Shown: one piece after another, positions 57,580 to 64,000 of the stretch
Numbering within the stretch: the stretch's first letter is position 1
Layout: each line of letters starts with the position of its first letter
From: Mycobacterium sp. Aquia_213
Lineage (GTDB): Bacteria; Actinomycetota; Actinomycetes; Mycobacteriales; Mycobacteriaceae
Assembly: GCF_026625985.1 (NCBI RefSeq)
Contig: NZ_CP113116.1
Coordinates: 2,418,001 to 2,482,000 of the forward strand
DNA: 64,000 nt
Direction of reading: 5' to 3'
Program-made: the position numbers and the translations under genes
Notes under the pieces: generated by a model
What the model was told of the DNA's origin: nothing
Seen by the model: only the letters and a program-made list of their open reading frames with translations
Databases searched by the model: none

Positions 57580-59067
57580 TCAGAACGGCGGCGGTTGATT
57601 TCGTTCGGCGACATGAGCTGCGTTGAGCGCACGTTCGGCGTTGATGCGGTAGATGCGATCTTGTTCCCGCGTATGTCGTCGTCTGGGCATCATCACGCCA
57701 TGAGTGGCGCGCGGATGATCAACCCTTGGCGCCGTGGGTAATTCACCGGTCGACGTGCACAGCGTGGGGAAGAGTAGTCGGCTACCGGCCCGGGTGGTGT
57801 AGGTGTGGCCACTGGGCGACGTCCAGACAACGGTGCCGTCGGGCCGCTGCTCGTCGCGCCAGGCTGTCCAGAAAGTCTTGAGCAGATGATGTTTTCGGCA
57901 CAGACACTTGAGATTTGACGGATGGGTGGGGCCGAACGGATACGGGATCGTATGGTCGATGTCGCAGATCTCGGCGGGGCGATCGCAGTTGGGGAATCGG
58001 CAAGTCAGGTCGCGGCATCGCACAAACGCGTCTAGCGCCGCCGAAGGGCGATAGCCCGGCTCCGCCGGCTTGTCATTGCCGGGATGACGCACCGGCCGCA
58101 CCTTCGCACCGTTCCGAATCAAGTCAGCGAGCCGTGGCGAGGGAACCGTTCCGCCGCCCGTGATCAACGCCGAAGGCCGGTTGTCGCCTTCGGTCGCCGC
58201 CTGTGACGGCATTTCGCCCGACATATGCACGTCGGGCTCATCCCCGAGTGCCGACGCCTCGGCGACGACGTGGACGACGACACCCGCCGCCCGCTCGTCG
58301 CGCTGCACACCCGCCCCGCATTCGGCGTTATCGCAGCCGCAGGCGAGCCGCTGGCCTCCCGCGGCCAGGACACCCAACGCGTCCGCACGGCGCTGCGCAA
58401 GCGTCCGTGGGTCGTCGTCGCAGACCTCGTGCGCCATCTGCAGCAGCCGCCGGTCCAAAGCGGCCGCGTCGCTGGAGTACAGCCGGCCCCAGAACGCGGC
58501 GGTTCCCGACTCGTCATTGGCCAGGTCGATCACCACATCGCGGCTCCGCGCGGCGGCGCGAATGCGCCGCAACGCCCCGGGGTCATGGCGGTCGACTATC
58601 GCATCGATGGCTTGTGCCGTCTTGTCGATCGACAGCGGCCCATATCGGACCGCATCTTTGGCCAGCGCTGCATCGACAAGCTGCAGCGTGTCCGCGTCTT
58701 TGATCAGATCCGTGTGCCACACGATGGCAGCGGCCAGCCGCGCGCTGATCGCACCGTCGGCGAAGACTGCCGACACCCGAGGAAGGCGATCGCGCAGCGC
58801 GATGGCCAAATACATCTGACCAGAAGCCATGCCATGGCTAATTCCTTGTGCAGCAGAGATTTCGGCGGCCATCGCATCCCAGTTATCGCACGACCAATCG
58901 ACATGGTCGACGGGGCCCGCCGCGCGGCGGCGCACCAGTTCGGCGATAGCGGCGAGTCGGCGCGACGAAGCGGCGGCTTCGGCACGCGCCCACCCCGCGA
59001 TGGCCGCGACCAAAGTCTCGTCGTCGGCGCGCACCAGCGCGTCTGCACCTTGCAATTCATCGAACAT
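57580..59067 (-). CDS. DUF222 / HNH nuclease domain protein (13E12 family)
   Basis: A 495-residue protein of the mycobacterial 13E12 repeat family. The DUF222 domain spans about residues 15-330. A C-terminal HNH domain (about 345-415) has CRFPNCDRPAEICDIDHTIPYP with zinc-binding cysteines and the catalytic His, ending in CLCRKHHLLK. These proteins are often near mobile elements and vary in copy number; their function is uncertain. No inverted repeats or transposase were seen here. It converges with the monooxygenase gene (2-base gap). Confidence 0.9.
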   Translation of the reverse strand: MFDELQGADALVRADDETLVAAIAGWARAEAAASSRRLAAIAELVRRRAAGPVDHVDWSCDNWDAMAAEISAAQGISHGMASGQMYLAIALRDRLPRVSAVFADGAISARLAAAIVWHTDLIKDADTLQLVDAALAKDAVRYGPLSIDKTAQAIDAIVDRHDPGALRRIRAAARSRDVVIDLANDESGTAAFWGRLYSSDAAALDRRLLQMAHEVCDDDPRTLAQRRADALGVLAAGGQRLACGCDNAECGAGVQRDERAAGVVVHVVAEASALGDEPDVHMSGEMPSQAATEGDNRPSALITGGGTVPSPRLADLIRNGAKVRPVRHPGNDKPAEPGYRPSAALDAFVRCRDLTCRFPNCDRPAEICDIDHTIPYPFGPTHPSNLKCLCRKHHLLKTFWTAWRDEQRPDGTVVWTSPSGHTYTTRAGSRLLFPTLCTSTGELPTAPRVDHPRATHGVMMPRRRHTREQDRIYRINAERALNAAHVAERNQPPPF

Positions 59068-59216
59068 ACTTTCGAATATTAGCTGCGGGCACCGACAAGT
59101 CCGGTCGCCACGGCGACACCGTCGTGGCGCTCAAAATCCGGCATCGAACATGCGCGCTCCGGTGCGGTTTGTGGCAAAGTTTGCTGAGGGGGACAACTCG
59201 GCCACGGAGAGCTGTG

Positions 59217-59501
59217 ATGTTCGGCATAGCGAATCGTTTAGCACCCGTCGTCCCGGCCGCCCTCGCGTTGGCCGTTGTCGCGACCACGCTGTCGCCGGCA
59301 GTAAGTAGAGCAGCCCAATGTGGCGAAGGGACCCGGTACGACGCGCCGTCCAACACCTGCGTCGTCGCCGCGCAGGCTGCACCGCAAGCTCTGCCGCCCC
59401 CGCAGGCTCCGCCGCCTCCGCCGCCTCCGCCGCCTCCGCCGCACGTCTGGGTCAGCATCTGCGCGCCCATCCGATTCATCAGCATCTGCACCGGGACCTG
59501 A
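59217..59501 (+). CDS. Small secreted protein, Cys- and Pro-rich
   Basis: A 94-residue exported protein. The signal peptide (about 1-33, ending SPAVSRA-A) is followed by AAQCGEGTRYDAPSNTCVVA, then a run of Pro-Pro-Pro, and VWVSICAPIRFISICTGT. Four cysteines in the mature part could form two disulfides. The CGEGTxYDxxxNTC pattern recurs in mycobacterial secreted proteins of unknown role. The ATG at 59217 is the best start; an in-frame extension to 59124 would hide the signal peptide. It lies 45 bases before cobN. Confidence 0.72.
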   Translation: MFGIANRLAPVVPAALALAVVATTLSPAVSRAAQCGEGTRYDAPSNTCVVAAQAAPQALPPPQAPPPPPPPPPPPHVWVSICAPIRFISICTGT

Positions 59502-59546
59502 ACGGGCGCTGTGCCCCCGGTGGTCGCCTTGCGGTACGAATGACGG

Positions 59547-62500
59547 GTGGCTGAGCCGACGATCGTCCTGCTGTCGACGTCCGATACCGACCTGATCAGC
59601 GCTCGTTCCAGCGGGAAAAACTATCGGTGGGCCAACCCCGCGCGACTGTCCGACGATGAGCTGCCCGATCTCTTAGCCGACGCGGAGATCGTGGTGGTCC
59701 GGATCCTCGGCGGCTACCGCGCCTGGCAAAGCGGCATCGACACCGTGATCGCCAGCGGGATTCCGACGATTCTGGTCAGCGGCGAGCAGGCCGCCGACGC
59801 CGAGTTGACCGGACTGTCCACGTTGGCCGCCGGCATCGCGGTGCAGGCGCACATCTACCTGGCGCACGGCGGCGTGGAAAACCTGCGCCAGTTGCACGCT
59901 TTCCTGTCCGACACCGTGCTGATGACCGGCGTCGGCTTCACCGAGCCGGTGGTTACCCCGACCTGGGGTGAGCTGGAGCGGCCGCAATCGCGGCCCACCG
60001 ATGGTCCGACGATCGCGGTGCTGTACTACCGCGCGCAGCATCTGGCCGGCAACACCTCCTACATCGAATCGCTGTGCGCGGCGATCGAAGATGCCGGTGG
60101 GCGACCGCTGCCCGTCTATTGCGCGTCGCTGCGCACCGCCGAACCCGAACTACTGCAACGGCTCGGCGATGCCGACGCCATGGTGGTCACGGTGCTGGCC
60201 GCCGGGGGACTGAAGCCCGCGACCGTGTCGGCCGGCGGCGATGACGACAGCTGGAACGTCGAACACCTTGCCGCCCTGGATGTTCCGATCTTGCAGGGCC
60301 TGTGCCTGACAAGCTCACGCGATCAGTGGAATGAGAATGACGACGGCCTGTCCCCGCTGGATGTCGCCAGTCAGGTGGCGGTGCCCGAGTTCGACGGGCG
60401 CATCATCACCGTCCCGTTCTCGTTCAAAGAGATCGACGACGACGGGCTGATCTCGTATGTGGCCGACCCGGAACGGTGCGCACGGGTCGCGGGCCTGGCC
60501 ATCCGGCACGCGCAGCTGCGGTATGTCGCCCCTGCCGACAAGCGCGTGGCCCTGGTGTTCTCGGCGTATCCCACCAAGCACGCCCGCATCGGCAACGCGG
60601 TCGGACTGGATACCCCGGCCAGCGCGGTAGCCCTGGTGCGGGCCATGCGTGACCGCGGTTATCGGGTCGGCGATCTGCCCGGGATCGATGCCAACGATGG
60701 CGATGCACTGATCCACGCGCTGATCGAACGCGGCGGGCAGGACCCCGACTGGCTCACCCAGGAGCAACTGGCGGGCAACCCGATCAGGGTTTCTGCCAAG
60801 GACTACCGGGACTGGTTCGCCACGCTGCCCGAAGAATTCCGCGAGGTGGTCGAGACCCATTGGGGGCCGGCGCCTGGCGAACTGTTCGTCGATCGCGCTA
60901 ATGACCCCGACGGCGAGATCGTGGTCGCCGCAATGCAATCCGAGAACCTGGTGCTGCTGGTGCAGCCGCCCCGCGGCTTCGGCGAGAACCCCGTTGCCAT
61001 CTACCACGATCCGGACCTGCCGCCCAGCCACCACTACCTGGCCGCCTACCACTGGCTGGACGCTAGATTCGGATCGCACGCCGTGGTGCACCTGGGCAAG
61101 CACGGCAACCTGGAGTGGCTGCCGGGCAAGACGCTGGGCATGTCGGCGGCCTGCGGATCCGACGCGGCGCTGGGCAACCTGCCGCTGATCTACCCGTTCC
61201 TGGTCAACGACCCCGGCGAGGGCACTCAGGCCAAGCGACGGGCCCACGCGGTGCTCGTCGACCATCTGATCCCGCCGATGGCCCGCGCCGAAAGCTACGG
61301 CGACATCGCACGTTTGGAGCAGCTGCTCGACGAGCACGCCAACGTTGCCGCCCTTGATCCCGGCAAGCTGCCCGCCATCCGTCAGCAGATCTGGACGCTG
61401 ATCCGGGCCGCCAAGATGGACCATGACCTCGGCCTGACCGAGCAGCCCGAAGAAGACACGTTCGACGACATGATCCTGCACGTCGACGGCTGGCTGTGCG
61501 AGATCAAGGATGTCCAGATCCGTGACGGCCTGCATATTCTTGGGCAAAAGCCCACGGGCGAAGCGGAACTCGACCTGGTGCTGGCCATCCTGCGGGCCCG
61601 CCAGCTGTTCGCGGGCGAGCATGCACTGCCGGGTTTGCGACAAGCACTCGGTCTCGCCGAAGACGGCACCGACGACCGGACCACCGTCGATCAAACCGAG
61701 GCGGTGGCACGCGGCCTGGTCGCGGCGCTGCAAGCCAGCGGCTGGGATCCCGAGGCCGTCGATGGGATTACCGACAATGCCGAGGTGGCCGCGGTGCTGC
61801 GGTTCGCGGCCACGGAGGTGGTGCCCCGGCTGGCCGGTACCGACGCCGAAATCGACCAGGTGCTGCGGGCGTTGGACGGCCGATTCATTCCGGCCGGCCC
61901 GTCCGGGTCGCCGCTGCGCGGCCTGGTCAACGTGCTGCCCACCGGCCGCAACTTCTACTCCGTCGATCCCAAGGCGATACCGTCCCGGCTGGCCTGGGAA
62001 GCCGGTGTCGCGCTTGCCGATTCACTGCTGGCTCGATATCACGGCGACCATGGGGAGTGGCCGCAATCGGTCGGGCTGTCGGTGTGGGGCACCTCGGCGA
62101 TGCGCACCGCCGGCGACGACATCGCCGAAGTCCTTGCGCTGCTGGGTGTTCGGCCCGTGTGGGACGACGCGTCGCGCCGCGTGGTCGGCTTGACGCCGAT
62201 CCCGCTGGCCGAGCTGGGGCGCCCGCGCATCGACGTGACCGTGCGGATCTCGGGATTCTTCCGCGACGCGTTCCCACATGTCGTCACGATGCTCGACGAT
62301 GCGGTGCGCCTGGTCGCCGAACTCGACGAGCCCGCCGACGGCAACTTCGTCCGCGCGCACGCGCAGGCCGACCTGGCCCAGCATGGCGACCAAAGGCGGT
62401 CCACTACAAGGATTTTCGGGTCGAAACCGGGAACCTACGGCGCCGGGCTGCTGCAGCTGATCGACAGCCGGAACTGGCGCGACGACGCCGACCTCGCGCA

Positions 62501-63122
62501 GGTGTACACCGCCTGGGGTGGGTTCGCTTACGGACGCGACCTCGACGGCCGCGAGGCGGTCGACGATATGAACCGCCAGTACCGGCGAATTGCGGTGGCC
62601 GCCAAGAACACTGACACCCGCGAGCATGACATCGCCGACTCCGACGACTACTTCCAATACCACGGTGGCATGGTCGCGACGGTGCGAGCGCTGACCGGTA
62701 AGGCGCCGGCCGCCTATATCGGCGACAACACCCGGCCCGACGCGATCCGCACCCGCACCCTGTCCGAGGAGACCGCGCGGGTGTTTCGGGCCCGGGTGGT
62801 CAATCCCCGCTGGATGGCCGCGATGCGCCGGCACGGCTACAAGGGCGCGTTCGAGATGGCGGCCACCGTCGACTACCTCTTCGGCTACGACGCCACCGCA
62901 GGCGTGATGGCCGACTGGATGTATGAACAGCTCACCGAGCGCTACGTGCTGGATCCGGAGAACCGCAAGTTCATGACGGAATCCAACCCTTGGGCATTGC
63001 ACGGCATGGCCGAACGCCTGCTGGAGGCGGCCGGGCGCGGCATGTGGGCCGAGCCGCAACCGGAAACCCTTGACGGTCTGCGCCAGGCGCTACTGGAATC
63101 CGAGGGCGACCTCGAAGGCTGA
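59547..63122 (+). CDS. cobN: Cobaltochelatase subunit CobN
   Basis: A 1191-residue ATP-dependent cobaltochelatase large subunit, which inserts cobalt into hydrogenobyrinic acid a,c-diamide together with CobS/CobT-like AAA subunits encoded elsewhere. It contains the CobN/BchH signature blocks VHLGKHGNLEWLPGKTLGMS, RNFYSVDPKAIPSRLAWE and SNPWALHGMAERLLEA. The length is close to the M. tuberculosis protein (1194). The start is GTG 59547 (VAEPTIVLLSTSDTDLI). It is transcribed alone here, apart from a possible link to the small secreted protein. Confidence 0.96.
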   Translation: MAEPTIVLLSTSDTDLISARSSGKNYRWANPARLSDDELPDLLADAEIVVVRILGGYRAWQSGIDTVIASGIPTILVSGEQAADAELTGLSTLAAGIAVQAHIYLAHGGVENLRQLHAFLSDTVLMTGVGFTEPVVTPTWGELERPQSRPTDGPTIAVLYYRAQHLAGNTSYIESLCAAIEDAGGRPLPVYCASLRTAEPELLQRLGDADAMVVTVLAAGGLKPATVSAGGDDDSWNVEHLAALDVPILQGLCLTSSRDQWNENDDGLSPLDVASQVAVPEFDGRIITVPFSFKEIDDDGLISYVADPERCARVAGLAIRHAQLRYVAPADKRVALVFSAYPTKHARIGNAVGLDTPASAVALVRAMRDRGYRVGDLPGIDANDGDALIHALIERGGQDPDWLTQEQLAGNPIRVSAKDYRDWFATLPEEFREVVETHWGPAPGELFVDRANDPDGEIVVAAMQSENLVLLVQPPRGFGENPVAIYHDPDLPPSHHYLAAYHWLDARFGSHAVVHLGKHGNLEWLPGKTLGMSAACGSDAALGNLPLIYPFLVNDPGEGTQAKRRAHAVLVDHLIPPMARAESYGDIARLEQLLDEHANVAALDPGKLPAIRQQIWTLIRAAKMDHDLGLTEQPEEDTFDDMILHVDGWLCEIKDVQIRDGLHILGQKPTGEAELDLVLAILRARQLFAGEHALPGLRQALGLAEDGTDDRTTVDQTEAVARGLVAALQASGWDPEAVDGITDNAEVAAVLRFAATEVVPRLAGTDAEIDQVLRALDGRFIPAGPSGSPLRGLVNVLPTGRNFYSVDPKAIPSRLAWEAGVALADSLLARYHGDHGEWPQSVGLSVWGTSAMRTAGDDIAEVLALLGVRPVWDDASRRVVGLTPIPLAELGRPRIDVTVRISGFFRDAFPHVVTMLDDAVRLVAELDEPADGNFVRAHAQADLAQHGDQRRSTTRIFGSKPGTYGAGLLQLIDSRNWRDDADLAQVYTAWGGFAYGRDLDGREAVDDMNRQYRRIAVAAKNTDTREHDIADSDDYFQYHGGMVATVRALTGKAPAAYIGDNTRPDAIRTRTLSEETARVFRARVVNPRWMAAMRRHGYKGAFEMAATVDYLFGYDATAGVMADWMYEQLTERYVLDPENRKFMTESNPWALHGMAERLLEAAGRGMWAEPQPETLDGLRQALLESEGDLEG

Positions 63123-63250
63123 CCTAGCTCGTCGACCAGTTCGTTGGCCGTTGCGGCGGCGAGATCGACGCGATTACGGTTCGCCGGGTCCGATTGGACG
63201 AGCTGTGCCGCGTCGCGCAGCCGACTGCTGAGAATGTCAACGTTCCCGAG

Positions 63251-63256
63251 TAGGTT
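63251..63256 (+). promoter_or_regulatory. Leaderless promoter -10 box of the PPOX-fold gene
   Basis: TAGGTT fits TANNNT and lies 6 bases before the GTG at 63263. No ribosome site is present. Confidence 0.42.
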
Positions 63257-63262
63257 GAGACC

Positions 63263-63649
63263 GTGACGCCCACCTTCGCCGACCTCGCCAAGGCGCAATA
63301 CATCCTGCTGACCACCTTCACCAAGGACGGGCGACCCAAGCCGACCCCGATCTGGACCGCCGTAGACGGCGACCGGCTGCTGGTGATCACCCAGGAAACC
63401 TCGTGGAAGGTCAAGCGGATTCGCAATACGCCCCGCGTGACGATGGCGACCTGCACGATGCGCGGTCGCCCGACGAGCGAGGCGGTCGAAGGCACCGCGG
63501 CCCTGCTCGACAAGTCGAACACGGGCACCGTCTACGACGCGATCGGCAAGCGTTACGGCATCGTTGGCAGGGTCTTCAACTTCTTCAGCAAGCTGCGCGG
63601 CGGCATGGAAAACAACATCGGCCTCGAACTCCGAGTGGCCCAAGGCTAA
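63263..63649 (+). CDS. PPOX class F420-dependent oxidoreductase (Rv2061c-like)
   Basis: A 128-residue split-barrel flavin/F420-binding protein (flavin/deazaflavin oxidoreductase type). Conserved: YILLTTFTKDGRPKPTPIW, LLVITQETSWKVKRIRNTPRVTMATC and GRPTSEAVEGTA. The start is GTG 63263 (VTPTFADLAKAQ). It lies 140 bases after cobN on the same strand, as in M. tuberculosis (Rv2061c beside cobN). Substrate and cofactor choice (FMN or F420) cannot be decided here. Confidence 0.88.
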   Translation: MTPTFADLAKAQYILLTTFTKDGRPKPTPIWTAVDGDRLLVITQETSWKVKRIRNTPRVTMATCTMRGRPTSEAVEGTAALLDKSNTGTVYDAIGKRYGIVGRVFNFFSKLRGGMENNIGLELRVAQG

Positions 63650-63657
63650 AGCCCTCC

Positions 63658-64000
63658 ATGGGTACGGTGCTGATCCCGATCCCGGACCGCGACTTCGACC
63701 CGACCGAGGTCGCCGTCAGCTGGCGGGTCTTGACCGACAACGGTCACCGGGTGATCTTTGCGACCGAAAGCGGCACGGCCGCGGTGGCCGACGACATCAT
63801 GGTCACCGGTCGGGGTTTGGATATCTGGTCCGCGCTACCGGTTTTGGGTTCCTTACCGCTCGTCGGGCTGGTGCTGCGCGCCGACACGAACGGCCGCGAC
63901 GCGTACGCCGCCATGGTGCGATCGCCGGAGTACCGCCATCCCGGCCGCTGGAGAAATGCCACGCTGGACGGCGTCGATGCGGTGCTGCTACCGGGCGGTC
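63658..64000 (+). CDS. DJ-1/PfpI family protein, partial (runs off right edge)
   Basis: A frame open from ATG 63658 to the end of the window (114 codons). The start MGTVLIPIPDRDFDPTEVA is followed by WRVLTDNGHRVIFATESG and ends near LDGVDAVLLPGG, the strand before the nucleophile elbow in class I glutamine amidotransferase-like DJ-1/PfpI proteins. The catalytic Cys would lie beyond the edge. It starts 8 bases after the PPOX gene stop, so the two are probably an operon. Protease, chaperone or isonitrile hydratase-like roles are all possible. Confidence 0.75.
   Translation, partial: MGTVLIPIPDRDFDPTEVAVSWRVLTDNGHRVIFATESGTAAVADDIMVTGRGLDIWSALPVLGSLPLVGLVLRADTNGRDAYAAMVRSPEYRHPGRWRNATLDGVDAVLLPGG

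Noticed and set aside
57580..59067. 13E12 (DUF222/HNH) gene as part of an insertion sequence or intron
   Set aside because: There is no transposase, integrase, flanking repeat or intron structure, and the flanking genes are intact.
63124..63262. Protein-like minus-strand frame (NVDILSSRLRDAAQLVQ) in the gap between cobN and the PPOX gene
   Set aside because: The open frame continues antisense through both neighbours, with no start codon or ribosome site inside the gap. It is probably a high-GC artefact or a decayed gene end.

Overview
The window is GC-rich chromosomal DNA from a mycobacterium. The evidence is a complete Pup-proteasome locus (mpa, dop, pup, prcB, prcA, pafA, pafB, pafC), an Mce operon, a PPE protein of the PPW subfamily, a CpnT-like channel/toxin and mycobacterial sigC. 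Gene order follows the M. tuberculosis Rv2061c-Rv2122c block in reverse, with local differences. sigC and the CpnT-like gene suggest a slow grower, and the extra mce operon and missing blaC suggest a non-tuberculous species. The species call is inference. No rRNA, tRNA, CRISPR or insertion sequence was seen.

Layout. 1-9.8 kb: an Mce lipid-import operon on the minus strand (yrbEA, yrbEB, mceA-mceF; mceF runs off the left edge), with a divergent TetR regulator and a shared control region. 9.9-16 kb: hisE-hisG, a DUF4126 membrane protein, a FAD disulfide oxidoreductase, a RecB-type Fe-S nuclease, trmI, a DUF503 protein and an LppK/MTB12-like lipoprotein with a gene remnant beside it. 16-31 kb: the Pup-proteasome system. 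pafA and pafB are separated by about 4.3 kb holding a ferritin-like protein, a CsbD protein and three GAF-ANTAR regulators. 31-38 kb: tatA-tatC-helY, a DUF4333 protein with a GQYGQP repeat, a 5'-3' exonuclease and pepE.

38-45.9 kb: an ESX-associated accessory cluster. Four minus-strand genes diverge from an 848-residue CpnT-like protein. Its N-terminal part matches CpnT of M. tuberculosis, but the C-terminal toxin is not TNT. The last 125 or so residues match the catalytic core of CD38/ADP-ribosyl cyclase (Trp, Thr-Leu-Glu, Trp, catalytic Glu). A 97-residue TTG-start gene follows 11 bases later and is the likely immunity gene. This is the most novel system in the window.

45.9-64 kb: a probable F420-dependent biliverdin reductase and an SDR, then genes of the aerobic cobalamin pathway in three transcription units (cobL-cobM-cobK; cobG-cobH-cobIJ; cobN). 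Between them lie sigC, open in frame with an upstream zinc-finger membrane module, a PPE gene where blaC sits in M. tuberculosis, a Baeyer-Villiger-type monooxygenase, a DUF222/HNH (13E12) protein and a small secreted protein. The right edge holds a PPOX-fold oxidoreductase and the start of a DJ-1/PfpI protein.

Several genes (dop, pafA, pafB, pepE, cobG, the SDR, the PPOX protein) have a TANNNT-like -10 box 6-7 bases before the start codon, which suggests leaderless transcripts.
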